Part shown: one piece after another, positions 43,442-52,250 of the stretch | Position numbering within the stretch: the first letter of the stretch is position 1 | Layout of the letters: each line of letters begins with the position of its first letter | Notes under the pieces: generated by a model | Seen by the model: only the letters and a program-made list of their open reading frames with translations | The model's database searches: none | What the model was told of the DNA's origin: nothing | Source: Lachnospiraceae bacterium | GTDB taxonomy: Bacteria; Bacillota_A; Clostridia; Lachnospirales; Lachnospiraceae | Assembly (NCBI GenBank): GCA_017561985.1 | Contig: JAFZAZ010000014.1 | Span: 190,604 to 254,603, forward strand | Direction: 5' to 3' | DNA: 64,000 bases | Program-made: the position numbers and the translations under genes

Positions 43442-44770
43442 TTATTTTTTCTCCTCGTCGCGCTCGCGAATAATGAACTTCAGACTCGTTCCCTCAAACC
43501 CGAACGCTTCCCGGAACTTGTTTTCGATATAGCGAGTATACGAAAAATGCATCAATTCCTTGTCGTTCACAAAGATGACGAAGGTCGGCGGCTTGACCGC
43601 AACCTGCGTGACATAGAACAGCTTCAGGCGGCGTCCCTTGTCCGACGGCGGCTGCTGCAGAACGGTCGCCTCCATCATGATCTCGTTCAAAACGCCCGTG
43701 CCGATACGCTTGTTCTGGTTCTCGATCACCTTCTCAATCTCGTCGAAGAGTTTCGGAAGACGCTGTCCCGTGAGCGCAGAGATGAACACGATATCCGCGT
43801 ACGGAATGAACGAAAGGATCTCGCGAATGCGGTTTCTGTGCTCGTAGATGGTCTTGTCGTCCTTCTCGATCGCATCCCATTTGTTGACGGCAATGATGAT
43901 GCCCTTGCCGCGCTCGTGCGCGATTCCGGCGATCTTCGCATCCTGCTCGGTAACGCCCTCCTGCGCGTCGATCACGACGACCGCAACGTCGCAGCGCTCC
44001 ACGGCCGCAACCGTACGGATCACGCTGTAGCGCTCGATCTCCTCGTTGATCTTCGCCTTGCGGCGCAGTCCCGCGGTGTCGATGAACACGTATTCCTTGT
44101 GGTTGTACGTCACACTGGTGTCGATCGCATCGCGCGTCGTGCCGGCCACGTCAGAGACGATCACGCGGTTTTCGCCGAGCAGCTTGTTGACGATCGAGGA
44201 CTTTCCTACGTTCGGCTTTCCGACGATGGCTACCTTCGGGCGTGTATCCTCCTCTTCGGAATCCGAATGCGCCGGAAAATGCTCAACAACCGCGTCGAGA
44301 AGCTCTCCGAATCCAAGCCGCGAAGCCGCGGAAACCGGGATCGGATCGCCGATGCCAAGGTTGTAAAACTCATATACGTCAGACATCATTTTCTGAAAAC
44401 TGTCCACCTTGTTGACACAGAGAACAATCGGCTTGCCGGAGCGGCGAAGCATGTCCGCAACCTTGTTGTCGGAGTCCACGAGACCTTCGCGAACGTCCGT
44501 AACGAACACGATCACGTCCGCGGAAGCAATCGCGATCTCGGCCTGCTCGCGCATGTGGCGAAGCATCGCGTCCTTTGTATCCGGCTCGATACCGCCGGTG
44601 TCAACGATCGTAAACGCGTGGTCGAGCCACGTCGTATCGGCATAGATGCGGTCGCGCGTCACGCCGGGATTGTCCTGAACGATGCTGATCTTCTCACCCG
44701 CAAGCGCGTTGAACAGCGTCGATTTTCCTACGTTCGGGCGACCAACGATCGCCACAATCGGCTTACTCAT
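43442..44770 (-). CDS. der: Ribosome biogenesis GTPase Der (EngA)
   Basis: Essential double-domain GTPase for 50S subunit maturation. The protein is 442 residues with two G domains and a C-terminal KH-like domain. G1 motifs are GRPNVGKSTLFNAL and GKPNVGKSSIVNKL; G3 are DTGGIEP and DTAGLRRK; G4 are NKVD and NKWD. The start overlaps the stop of the DUF512 gene by four bases (ATGA), indicating translational coupling. It is followed by plsY and gpsA. Confidence 0.98.
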   Translation of the reverse strand: MSKPIVAIVGRPNVGKSTLFNALAGEKISIVQDNPGVTRDRIYADTTWLDHAFTIVDTGGIEPDTKDAMLRHMREQAEIAIASADVIVFVTDVREGLVDSDNKVADMLRRSGKPIVLCVNKVDSFQKMMSDVYEFYNLGIGDPIPVSAASRLGFGELLDAVVEHFPAHSDSEEEDTRPKVAIVGKPNVGKSSIVNKLLGENRVIVSDVAGTTRDAIDTSVTYNHKEYVFIDTAGLRRKAKINEEIERYSVIRTVAAVERCDVAVVVIDAQEGVTEQDAKIAGIAHERGKGIIIAVNKWDAIEKDDKTIYEHRNRIREILSFIPYADIVFISALTGQRLPKLFDEIEKVIENQNKRIGTGVLNEIMMEATVLQQPPSDKGRRLKLFYVTQVAVKPPTFVIFVNDKELMHFSYTRYIENKFREAFGFEGTSLKFIIRERDEEKK

Positions 44771-46092
44771 ACTTCTTCAAAATCTCCTTCTTTTACAAGC
44801 GAATCCACAAAATCATATCCCTCTGATTTTACAATACGCACCCGTGTTTGTAAAGCATTTTCAATATCCGCAACGGTCATGTCGTCGAGCAGTACCGTCT
44901 CTCCGCTGCGCAGCAGATTCTCGGGAAGAAGCAACCTTCCGAGTATCTTTTTGTCCTTCATCTGATCGATGATATCGGATCCGGTGAGAAGCCCCGAAAC
45001 CGTGATCGTCTCGCCGAAGAAATGGTTGACGATCGCGACTACTTCGTACTTAAGTCCCGGGAATTTCTCCTTCACTCTCGCGCACAATTCCTCGATCACG
45101 GGCGCCGCGAGCGTTCCCGTGACAACCGTCGCCAGATGCTCATCCTCGTCGCACTCGCAGTACGAAAGCTCGTCCTCGACTTCCTGTCGGAGCGAACGAA
45201 TCATTCCTACGCCGTTCTCAATCTGCGGATACCCCTCGTACTCCTCCTCTTCGGGAAGCGGAAGCTCCGCGGTGAGGAACCACTCGTCCGAGGCATACAC
45301 AAAGCGTGTGTCGAAGTACTCAAGGCATATCTTCTGCCATTTTCCGATGCGCGCAAGCACGTCGCGGGCGTCGTCCTTCTTGAACGTCTCAAGCTTCGGA
45401 AGATGGTCGCGGTACCTGGTGAGTCCCACGGGCACGACGCTTAAGCTCTGCATGTTCGGCAGAAACTCGGTGAGGTCGTGGATGGTCCTCTCGAGCTCGT
45501 CGCCGTCGTTGTGCCCCTTCACGAGAACGATCTGGCCGTTCATCGTGATGCCTGCCTCCTTGAGGCGGCGCAGTTTCTCTACGATGGTGCCCGCAAAGCG
45601 GTTGTGAAGCATCTTGCAGCGAAGCTCCGGGTTGGTCGTGTGTACCGATATGTTCATCGGCGAGAGCTTGTAGAAGCAGATTCGGTCAAGCTCCTCCTCC
45701 GAGATGTTGGTAAGCGTCACATAGTTGCCCTGCAGGAACGAAAGGCGCGTGTCGTCGTCCTTGAAATACAGCGTCTCGCGCATTCCCGGCGGCATCTGGT
45801 TGATAAAGCAGAAAATGCAGTCGTTACGGCACGAACGGTAGTCGTCCATCAAAGACTCCGCAAAGACAAGTCCGAGCTCCTCGCACTCGCCCTTGGCGAT
45901 TTCCACGGTCATCTCGCTGCCGTCGCGAAGGAACGTAAGCTCAAGTCTGCTCTCTTCCTCCTCGAACCGGAAATCGAGTACGTCGATGACAGGCCTCCCG
46001 TTCATCGCAGTTAGACGGTCGCCCTTTCGAAGACCCGCTTTCCATGCGGGACTGCCCGTGAGGACATCCACTATGGTGTGTTCGTGATTCAT
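44767..46092 (-). CDS. DUF512 protein with PDZ and radical-SAM-like domain
   Basis: A 441-residue cytoplasmic protein of the DUF512 family, often next to der in Clostridia. An N-terminal PDZ-like domain (about 1-65, LTGSPAWKAGLRKGDRLTAM) is followed by a radical-SAM-type cluster motif CRNDCIFCFINQMPPGMRET at about residue 88, with the CxxxCxxC spacing of the iron-sulfur site. The core TIM-barrel-like region contains MNISVHTTNPELRCKML and GHNDGDELERTI. The C-terminal DUF512 domain ends GETVLLDDMTVADIENAL. The biochemical function is not established to my knowledge. It ends four bases into der. Confidence 0.88.
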   Translation of the reverse strand: MNHEHTIVDVLTGSPAWKAGLRKGDRLTAMNGRPVIDVLDFRFEEEESRLELTFLRDGSEMTVEIAKGECEELGLVFAESLMDDYRSCRNDCIFCFINQMPPGMRETLYFKDDDTRLSFLQGNYVTLTNISEEELDRICFYKLSPMNISVHTTNPELRCKMLHNRFAGTIVEKLRRLKEAGITMNGQIVLVKGHNDGDELERTIHDLTEFLPNMQSLSVVPVGLTRYRDHLPKLETFKKDDARDVLARIGKWQKICLEYFDTRFVYASDEWFLTAELPLPEEEEYEGYPQIENGVGMIRSLRQEVEDELSYCECDEDEHLATVVTGTLAAPVIEELCARVKEKFPGLKYEVVAIVNHFFGETITVSGLLTGSDIIDQMKDKKILGRLLLPENLLRSGETVLLDDMTVADIENALQTRVRIVKSEGYDFVDSLVKEGDFEEV

Positions 46093-46168
46093 TCGTTACT
46101 CCAGCGTAAAATGATAAGATCAAGCCCGGCGCGTATCCTGAGATACCGGACGCGTGCTCTCCGTGCCG

Positions 46169-46993
46169 TTACCGCTCGCTTCGCAGCATCAAAACTGCGG
46201 CGTTGCTTCCCCTCTTGCCCGCGGTTGCGCGGTGCGAGAACAAAAGCTTAGGACGGCACATCGTGCACAAACCTCCGATTGAGACATGGTCCGCGCTCAC
46301 TCCCGCGCGAACGAGGTCCATGGCATTTGCCTTCCAAAGATCGACGTGAGGCTTGCTTCCGGTCTTCAGGAACACCGTCTCCTCGCCGTACGCGCGCACA
46401 AACTCGTCCGCGACCTCCTCGCCGACTTCAAAACAGTCGTGACAGAGCGAAGGGCCGACAACCGCAACGATATCCGACGGTTCCGAGCCGAACGTGTCAT
46501 GCATCGCGTTAACCGTGATTCCGGCGATCCCGGCGACCGTGCCCCGCCATCCGGCATGGCACAGACCGATTGCTCTGCGCACAGGATCGCAAAGATAAAC
46601 CGGCACGCAGTCCGCGGTGAAAACGATCAATGCAACATTTTCCTCATCGGTGATCAGACCGTCCACCGAATCGTAAGGAATCGGACGAAACAGCCCGATG
46701 CCGCGGTCCTCGTAAGTCGCACGGCGCACGACGGTTCCGTGCGTCTGTTTTGTAAATACGGCATCCTCCGGCTTCGCGCCGACGGAGCCGAGAAATCTTC
46801 GGAAATTCTCCTGCACGTTCGCATCGTCATCCCCGCGCCCGAAGCCGAGGTTCATCGACGAAAAGATTCCGTCGCTCACGCCTCCCTCGCGCGTGGAAAA
46901 TGCATGCAAAATCCCCGGTATCACGGAAAGCGCCGGAAACTGCACAACGCGCACTCCGTTCCCGTCCGGTTCAGTTATTCGATGTCCTTCCAT
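46169..46993 (-). CDS. pgeF: Peptidoglycan editing factor PgeF (YlmD/laccase-domain)
   Basis: Polyphenol-oxidase/laccase-domain protein; family members remove misincorporated residues from peptidoglycan precursors or act on purine nucleosides. The protein is 274 residues. The metal site residues are visible in KQTHGTVV, FTADCVPVYL and GLCHAGWRGTVAGI, and the C-terminal LCTMCRPKLLFSHRA holds the last conserved histidine region. GGAGG lies four bases before the ATG. It follows yraN by 15 bases. The downstream gap to DUF512 (76 bases) has hairpins but no clear T-run, so readthrough is likely. Confidence 0.93.
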   Translation of the reverse strand: MEGHRITEPDGNGVRVVQFPALSVIPGILHAFSTREGGVSDGIFSSMNLGFGRGDDDANVQENFRRFLGSVGAKPEDAVFTKQTHGTVVRRATYEDRGIGLFRPIPYDSVDGLITDEENVALIVFTADCVPVYLCDPVRRAIGLCHAGWRGTVAGIAGITVNAMHDTFGSEPSDIVAVVGPSLCHDCFEVGEEVADEFVRAYGEETVFLKTGSKPHVDLWKANAMDLVRAGVSADHVSIGGLCTMCRPKLLFSHRATAGKRGSNAAVLMLRSER

Positions 46994-47008
46994 TCACCCT
47001 CCGACACA

Positions 47009-47350
47009 TTAAAACGCATTCTCGTACAAACGGATCTCCGTCTCATCCATTGCGACGACGTCGAACCTCACGGGCGTCTCCGCAGACAGCCTGTGCGACA
47101 CGAGATACCACTGCGCAACCTTGCGTATCGTCGCTTGTTTTCTCGCATCCACGGCCTGCTCCGGAAGGCCGCAGGCGGTCGTGCGGCGGTATTTTACCTC
47201 CGCAAACACAAGATATCCGTCCTTCTGTGCAACGATGTCAATCTCGCCGCACCGGCAACGGAAATTACACTCGACGATCGTATATCCACGCTCCGTGAGA
47301 AACGCAACAGCGCGCTCCTCCGTGAGCGTTCCGACGGTCCGTTTATTCAC
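47009..47350 (-). CDS. yraN: YraN/UPF0102 family nuclease-like protein
   Basis: Small endonuclease-fold protein of 113 residues, probably tied to DNA processing; its exact role is unknown. The Holliday-junction-resolvase-like core is visible: EERAVAFLTERGYTIVECNF, then the catalytic-type motif CRCGEIDIVAQKDGYLVFAEVKYR with D and ExK residues. I choose the GTG at 47350, residues VNKRTVGTL, because GGAGG stands five bases before it; the frame extends 19 codons further into the leader. It lies 14 bases after rnhB, the classic rnhB-yraN pair. Confidence 0.92.
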   Translation of the reverse strand: MNKRTVGTLTEERAVAFLTERGYTIVECNFRCRCGEIDIVAQKDGYLVFAEVKYRRTTACGLPEQAVDARKQATIRKVAQWYLVSHRLSAETPVRFDVVAMDETEIRLYENAF

Positions 47351-47364
47351 GGTAACCTCCGAAC

Positions 47365-48120
47365 TCAGACAAATGAATGAATGAAGGACCTGCGATGGAT
47401 CTCGCACGGTCCGACCTCCCTAAGTCTCTGTATATGCTCTGCAGAGCCGTAGCCCTTGTTGCCCGCAAAACCGTAACCGGGATACAGCGCATCCATCTCC
47501 ACCATCATGCGGTCACGCGTCACCTTCGCAACGATGCTCGCAGCGGCGATGCTTATGGAGCGCGCATCACCCTTCACAATCCCCCTCTGCGGTATCGAAA
47601 CCTCGGGGATATGAACCGCATCGACCAGCAGCTGGTCCGGCTTGATGTCCATGCGGTCGATCGCTTCCCGCATCGCGCAAAATGTCGCCTGTAGAATGTT
47701 GATCTTATCAATAACCTCGTGGGAAACCACGCCGATCCCGACGCTCACGGCCTCCTCAAGGATGCGGTCGTAAAGCTCCTCGCGCTTCTTCTCGGAAAGC
47801 TGCTTGGAGTCGTTGATGTACAGCAGTTTGCAATCCTTCGGGAGGATCACGCAGGCAGCCACGACCGGTCCCGCAAGGGGTCCGCGGCCGACCTCGTCGA
47901 TTCCTCCGATGTATTCGCGGTCCGGATACAACCGCTCAAAATGCCACATTTCCTCGGTGCGTGCCAGTTCCTTTTGATACGCATCATAGCGCTTCTGCGC
48001 GCTCTTTAACAGGTTCTGTGCGCCCGCGCGGGAATCTTCTCTGTACTCCGCGATCATGGCCGGAAGAGCTTCCTCCGCGCACGCTCCGAGCTTCTCCCTC
48101 AGTTCGGCAATCGAGATCAT
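47365..48120 (-). CDS. rnhB: Ribonuclease HII
   Basis: Cleaves at single ribonucleotides and RNA-DNA hybrids. The protein is 251 residues. The catalytic motif is YIGGIDEVGRGPLAGPVVAA, with further acidic residues in LLVDAVHIP and the GDARSISIAAASIVAKVTRD motif typical of HII. A helical N-terminal extension of about 70 residues (MISIAELREKLGACAEE) is usual in Firmicutes. The ATG at 48120 has GGAGG five bases before it and overlaps the rbgA stop by four bases; the frame running 64 codons upstream lies inside rbgA. Confidence 0.96.
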   Translation of the reverse strand: MISIAELREKLGACAEEALPAMIAEYREDSRAGAQNLLKSAQKRYDAYQKELARTEEMWHFERLYPDREYIGGIDEVGRGPLAGPVVAACVILPKDCKLLYINDSKQLSEKKREELYDRILEEAVSVGIGVVSHEVIDKINILQATFCAMREAIDRMDIKPDQLLVDAVHIPEVSIPQRGIVKGDARSISIAAASIVAKVTRDRMMVEMDALYPGYGFAGNKGYGSAEHIQRLREVGPCEIHRRSFIHSFV

Positions 48121-49028
48121 GATTTCCTCCGATCCTTCACGTCCCCGGGGATGTCCGAAGGCTTCTCCAGACTGACGCGACCGATTTTTACACTCTTGAA
48201 ATCCTCGCTCACGAGGTTGGCTGCACGCTCGAGATCGACCTCGCCGCCCTTTCGGATACATCCGCGCCGCACTGCGATGCGCTGAAGAAGCTCCGCACCC
48301 GGCACGTCGCATCCCGCCGTGTCCTCGTCGATGCCGTAATATGCACCGACAAGCCCCGCATACCTCTCTGTGAGGAACACGAGAAGGCCTTCCGCCATCT
48401 CCGTCGTGACAAGGATGCGGTCATTTACCGAACCGATCCATGCGATGCGTCTGCCGACTTCGGGGCTCTCAAACTTCGGCCAGAGAATACCGGGCGTATC
48501 GAGAAGCTCTACGGTTTTGTTCAGCCGGATCCATTGTTTCCCCTTGGTCACACCGGGTTTGTCGCCGGTCTTTGCGACCGCCTTGCCCGCAAAACTGTTG
48601 ATGAACGTCGATTTGCCGACGTTCGGGATTCCCACGATCATAGCGCGGAGCGGCCGGTTTACGATGCCTCTTCGCCGGTCGCGCTCGATCTTCTCCCTGC
48701 AGGCCTCCAGGATACAATTTTCCACGATCTTGAGACCGTTTCCTCTGCGGGAATCAATTGCTGCGACCGTAAATCCGCGACTTTCGTACAGGCTCTTCCA
48801 AAGCGCTGTCACATCGGGGTCCGCGAGGTCCGCCTTGTTCAGCAGAAGAACGCGGGATTTGCCGCCCGCGAGTGCATCGATGTCGGGGTTTTTGCTGCTG
48901 TACGGGATGCGCGCATCCACGAGCTCCACGACGACGTCGATGATCTTCATATCCTCCTGCATCTGGCGCTTCGCCTTCGCCATATGGCCGGGATACCAAT
49001 TTATGATGGTCTCTTTGTTCTCACTCAT
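48117..49028 (-). CDS. rbgA: Ribosome biogenesis GTPase RbgA (YlqF)
   Basis: Circularly permuted GTPase that helps late 50S assembly. The protein is 303 residues. The permuted order is seen: NKADL (G4) first, then GIPNVGKSTFINSFAGK (G1) and LDTPGILWP (G3). The N-terminal NWYPGHMAKAKRQMQED is diagnostic, and the C-terminal ANTAR-like helical domain follows. It begins four bases after lepB and overlaps rnhB by four bases. This order lepB-rbgA-rnhB is typical of Firmicutes. Confidence 0.97.
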   Translation of the reverse strand: MSENKETIINWYPGHMAKAKRQMQEDMKIIDVVVELVDARIPYSSKNPDIDALAGGKSRVLLLNKADLADPDVTALWKSLYESRGFTVAAIDSRRGNGLKIVENCILEACREKIERDRRRGIVNRPLRAMIVGIPNVGKSTFINSFAGKAVAKTGDKPGVTKGKQWIRLNKTVELLDTPGILWPKFESPEVGRRIAWIGSVNDRILVTTEMAEGLLVFLTERYAGLVGAYYGIDEDTAGCDVPGAELLQRIAVRRGCIRKGGEVDLERAANLVSEDFKSVKIGRVSLEKPSDIPGDVKDRRKS

Positions 49029-49032
49029 ATTC

Positions 49033-49626
49033 TCACTCCGTCGCGCGCTTATTCAGACTGTTTACGAATCCGAACTTGTTTGTCCGGATCCATGCGCGCC
49101 CGATGATGTCCTCTCTCTTCACATTGCCGACAGTCGCGTAACGGCTGTCCTCCGAGTTGTTTCGCGAATCGCCGAGCACAAAATACTCATCGTCCGCAAG
49201 CGCGATCTCATAGTTCGCAAGACCGGGCAGGATCATCGTATCGACGTTGGCGAACTCCTCCATGGCAACGCCGTTGATGTACACAACGCCCTCCGAGATG
49301 CGCACCTTCTCGCCGGGAAGCCCGACGACACGCTTGATGTTGTAGAAGCTATGCTCGCTGTCGCCCTGCTGGAACACGATGATCTCGTGTCTTCTGGGGC
49401 TTCGTATGCGGTACGTGATCGTATCGATGACGATGGAATCACCCTCGGAGAGCGTCGGCTCCATCGAGGCGTCAACGACCGTCGTCTTCTCGATGCACAG
49501 CCGGATGATCAGCCACGCGATCGTTACAACGACCGCGACCGACACGATCCAGATGCCTGTCTGAAGACAGATCCGCAGGACTTTTTCCTTGCGTTCCGCA
49601 TGTGTAAAATCATACCGCTGAGCCAC
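49033..49626 (-). CDS. lepB: Signal peptidase I
   Basis: Membrane-bound type I signal peptidase that removes Sec/Tat leader peptides. The protein is 197 residues with one N-terminal membrane segment (about 22-44). The catalytic serine is S54 in VVDASMEPTLSEGDS and the general-base lysine K98 in YNIKRVVGLPGEK; the box GDSRNNSEDSRYATVGNV is present. The start is a GTG at 49626 with GGAGG six bases upstream. It lies 165 bases downstream of rplS, behind a terminator, so it probably needs a promoter in 49627-49751, which I did not identify. Confidence 0.96.
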   Translation of the reverse strand: MAQRYDFTHAERKEKVLRICLQTGIWIVSVAVVVTIAWLIIRLCIEKTTVVDASMEPTLSEGDSIVIDTITYRIRSPRRHEIIVFQQGDSEHSFYNIKRVVGLPGEKVRISEGVVYINGVAMEEFANVDTMILPGLANYEIALADDEYFVLGDSRNNSEDSRYATVGNVKREDIIGRAWIRTNKFGFVNSLNKRATE

Positions 49627-49751
49627 GTCAATCCTCCGAGTTCACACGCATTTTGCGCCAAATACCAAGCTTGTGACAACACTCCTCCACAATATTGTAA
49701 GTATAGCAAACATTCCGCATTTATTCAAGCAACAACGCGTTTTTGGGCATG

Positions 49752-49782
49752 AAAAAAGCGTCCGGACAAATCCGGACGCTTT
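49752..49782 (-). terminator. Rho-independent terminator after rplS
   Basis: A 12-base-pair stem AAAGCGTCCGGA/TCCGGACGCTTT (49755-49766 with 49771-49782) with a four-base loop, followed by T residues on the - strand. It lies just after the rplS stop. Confidence 0.93.
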
Positions 49783-49790
49783 GCGTTTTC

Positions 49791-50144
49791 TCAGCGAAGA
49801 ACTTCCTTAACCTTGGCAGCCTTACCGGTTCTCTCGCGCAGATACGTAAGTTTCGCGCGGCGAACCTTACCGTGACGGATCACGGTGATGCTCTCAATGA
49901 TCGGGGAATGCAGCGGCCAGGTCTTCTCAACACCGCAGCCGTTCGAGTTCTTACGAACCGTGAACGTCTCGTGTACACCGCCGTTCTGTCTCTTAACCAC
50001 AACGCCCTCGAATGCCTGGGTACGCTCGCGGTTACCTTCCTTTACCTTCGACAACACACGAACCGTATCGCCGACTGCGAAGGAATCAACGCTTTCCTTC
50101 ATGTTCTCTTTTGCAAGAGACTCCATGTACTCCTTGTCTGTCAT
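49791..50144 (-). CDS. rplS: 50S ribosomal protein L19
   Basis: Ribosomal protein at the 30S-50S interface. The protein is 117 residues. Diagnostic stretches are [53 protein letters not shown] and the C-terminal [18 protein letters not shown]. Two ATGs are close together; I take the second (50144), eight bases after AAGGAGG, since the first is only two bases from it. It has its own promoter and a leader resembling the L19 autoregulatory element, and ends at a strong terminator, so it is a single-gene unit here. Confidence 0.97.
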   Translation of the reverse strand: MTDKEYMESLAKENMKESVDSFAVGDTVRVLSKVKEGNRERTQAFEGVVVKRQNGGVHETFTVRKNSNGCGVEKTWPLHSPIIESITVIRHGKVRRAKLTYLRERTGKAAKVKEVLR

Positions 50145-50219
50145 TGTCATGACCTCCTTCAATTATCCTGCGGTCTTCATACTGCCGCTCGTCGGCACAG
50201 CGGAACATCGCGTCTCACG
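50145..50219 (-). ncRNA. rplS leader, likely L19 autoregulatory element
   Basis: The leader between the predicted start of transcription and rplS carries GTGAGAC, then GTTCCGCTGTGC with an internal CCGCT/AGCGG stem, then TATGAAGACCGCA before the ribosome site. This layout matches my memory of the Firmicutes L19 leader, which represses rplS when L19 is in excess. The match is from recall, not a covariance search. Confidence 0.5.
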
Positions 50220-50226
50220 GGTATCA

Positions 50227-50255
50227 AATATACCACACCGTTTCGTAAAATGCAA
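50227..50255 (-). promoter_or_regulatory. Predicted sigma-A promoter of rplS
   Basis: TTGCAT (complement of 50250-50255), 17-base spacer, TATATT (complement of 50227-50232). One copy of the recurrent CGTAAAATG 9-mer lies across the -35 end of the spacer. Confidence 0.75.
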
Positions 50256-50276
50256 GCATTTTTTCAACGATTTATT

Positions 50277-50912
50277 CTATTGTCTACCGTCCGAAACAAG
50301 CTTTACTCCCGCGGGGAACACCACCGTAAGCACGCCCTTTTCCTGCACGATCCTGAACTCAAGTCCCGAATATGCCGTGATGTCGAACAATGCCGTCACG
50401 TCAAGCTTTGTAAAGCTCAGCACGTTGCGCACATTTGCCGCCTGGGCAGACCATTCGAAACCGCCCTTTATTTTCGTCATCCCGACACCGTTCAGGCACG
50501 GTCCGCAGTCCAGGAAAAGCTTCTCGTTCGCCACTGTAATGGTGGCCGGCGAAGAAAGCGGCACATTCTGCGCGGAAACAGCGGCGAGCATCTGCTGAAC
50601 CGTCTGATCGCGTACGGCGGCCACCTCGTCCACCTCTTTTGCATTTTTCGTCTTCATGACGATAGAAAAGATGTCCCATGCGAGGAACAGAAAACCGACG
50701 ACAACAAGAGCGGTGCTGCTTGAGGTAAAGCGAAGGACCATGGTCCCGCTCAATCCGCCGATGATCAGCAAAACGCTGATGATAACACCGAGAATGTCGC
50801 CGATGTACTTCACCTTCGTCAAGTAACCTGACTTCGAAACGATCGATACCGGTTGTGCAGCCGCAGCAGTGCCGGATGCGTTTTCCTGAAGAACGCCGTT
50901 GTTATCTTCCAT
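50277..50912 (-). CDS. Unknown membrane protein between trmD and rplS
   Basis: I do not recognise this 211-residue protein. It has an Ala/Gln-rich polar N-terminus (about 1-30), then two hydrophobic segments (YIGDILGVIISVLLIIGG and STALVVVGFLFLAWDIFSIV, about 38-85). A cytoplasmic beta-rich domain follows (LSSPATITVANEKLFLDCGP, then GGFEWSAQAANV, then LDVTALFDITAYSGLEFRIV). The tail could be a PH-like fold, but I cannot prove it. I chose the second ATG (50912) because GGAGG sits seven bases before it and only one base before the first. It follows trmD by 42 bases and interrupts the usual trmD-rplS adjacency. Confidence 0.7.
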   Translation of the reverse strand: MEDNNGVLQENASGTAAAAQPVSIVSKSGYLTKVKYIGDILGVIISVLLIIGGLSGTMVLRFTSSSTALVVVGFLFLAWDIFSIVMKTKNAKEVDEVAAVRDQTVQQMLAAVSAQNVPLSSPATITVANEKLFLDCGPCLNGVGMTKIKGGFEWSAQAANVRNVLSFTKLDVTALFDITAYSGLEFRIVQEKGVLTVVFPAGVKLVSDGRQ

Positions 50913-50954
50913 AGTCATACCTCCTCTTCTCTTTGTAAACCCTTTTGTTTATGG

Positions 50955-51707
50955 TCAGCTCTCCCCGTCTTTCTTTTGCGAGGCGAGAAGCTCCCGATAA
51001 TATTTTGCGCTCTTTTTGTCGAGCATAACGCCGTCCATCAGCTCCGGGCGGTACTGTACCGTGCGGTCGATGGAGCGCTGCATGCGCCACTCCGCAATCT
51101 TTGCATGATGGCCGCTCAGAAGCACTTCGGGCACCGGCTGATCGCGCCACACTTCGGGGCGCGTATACTGCGGGTACTCCAGAAGGCCGTTCATAAAGCT
51201 CTCCGTCTCTCCGCTCTCCTCGTTCGTGAGAACGCCGGGAACCATGCGTGCGATGGCGTCGATCATCACCATGGCAGGCAGTTCGCCCCCCGAGAGCACG
51301 TAGTCGCCGATCGAGACATAGTCCGTGACGATCTCCGAGAGAACTCTCTCGTCGACGCCCTCGTAATGTCCGCACAGGAATACGAGTTCCTCCTCGGCCG
51401 CAAGCTCCTTCGCCATATTCTGGTCAAACACGCGGCCCCAGGGGGTGAGATACACTACTCTGGGCTTTTTGCTCATGCCCTGTATCACGGCATCGAAGCA
51501 TTTGGCGATCGGCTCGGCCGCCATGACCATGCCGGCACCGCCGCCGTACGGATAATCGTCGACATGGCGATGCTTATCTTCCGAATAATCCCGGATGTTT
51601 ACGGTGTCAACCGCGATGATGCCCGCGTCCATCGCACGGCCGAGAATGCTCGTGTGAAGGCCGTCTTTCACCATCTCCGGAAAAAGAGTCATCACATGAA
51701 ATATCAT
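50955..51707 (-). CDS. trmD: tRNA (guanine37-N1)-methyltransferase
   Basis: SAM-dependent SPOUT enzyme that methylates G37 of tRNAs and prevents frameshifting. The protein is 250 residues. The trefoil-knot SAM motifs are YLTPWGRVFDQ, LCGHYEGVDERV and GDYVLSGGELPAMVM; the N-terminal DYSEDKHRHVDDYPYGGGAGM is also diagnostic. AGGAGG precedes the ATG. It lies eight bases after rimM, the standard rimM-trmD pair. Confidence 0.98.
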   Translation of the reverse strand: MIFHVMTLFPEMVKDGLHTSILGRAMDAGIIAVDTVNIRDYSEDKHRHVDDYPYGGGAGMVMAAEPIAKCFDAVIQGMSKKPRVVYLTPWGRVFDQNMAKELAAEEELVFLCGHYEGVDERVLSEIVTDYVSIGDYVLSGGELPAMVMIDAIARMVPGVLTNEESGETESFMNGLLEYPQYTRPEVWRDQPVPEVLLSGHHAKIAEWRMQRSIDRTVQYRPELMDGVMLDKKSAKYYRELLASQKKDGES

Positions 51708-51715
51708 ATGTCCTC

Positions 51716-52228
51716 CTAAACGAGTCCCGGCATCAGATAAACCGTGACAACCTTGTTGGGGATGTCCACTTTTTTGATGCAGTCGGGAATGACCGGGAGA
51801 AGAATCTCCCGCTTCTGCGGCGTAGTGACGATATAAACGTCGTTCGCTCCGGTCGTCATGACGTCCGTAAGCGTTCCGACAGGAGTCCCGTTTTCCTCAA
51901 CGACAGCACATCCGACGAGGTCGCAGATATAGTACTCGCCCTCCTCGAGCGGCAGCGCATCCTCGCGGCTTACGTAGATGTCGCTTCCCTTGTAGCGTTC
52001 GATGTCGTTGATCGAATGAATGCCCGCAAAGCCGAGAATGACCATGTTTTTGAAGTTTTTCACCGACTCGACCGTGAGTTCCATTGGCTCGCGGCCGGTG
52101 TCGAGATACAGCTTCAGACCTTTGTGAAACCGCCCCGGATCGTCCGTTGTCGGCCACAATTTGATCTCTCCGCGGATCCCGTGCGTGTTCGCATATACGC
52201 CCACGCGAAGCATATCGTCAAGACTCAT
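51716..52228 (-). CDS. rimM: Ribosome maturation factor RimM
   Basis: 30S maturation factor that binds S19. The protein is 170 residues: RimM N-domain (LRVGVYANTHGIRGEIKLWP, LTVESVKNFKNMVILGFAGI) and PRC-barrel C-domain (YYICDLVGCAVVEENGTPVG, DVYIVTTPQKREILLPVI). AGGAGG stands before the ATG at 52228. A terminator-like hairpin lies 23-53 bases upstream, between khpA and rimM, which may lower expression relative to rpsP. Confidence 0.95.
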   Translation of the reverse strand: MSLDDMLRVGVYANTHGIRGEIKLWPTTDDPGRFHKGLKLYLDTGREPMELTVESVKNFKNMVILGFAGIHSINDIERYKGSDIYVSREDALPLEEGEYYICDLVGCAVVEENGTPVGTLTDVMTTGANDVYIVTTPQKREILLPVIPDCIKKVDIPNKVVTVYLMPGLV

Positions 52229-52250
52229 GTCTGTCCTCCTGCGGTTTCTT

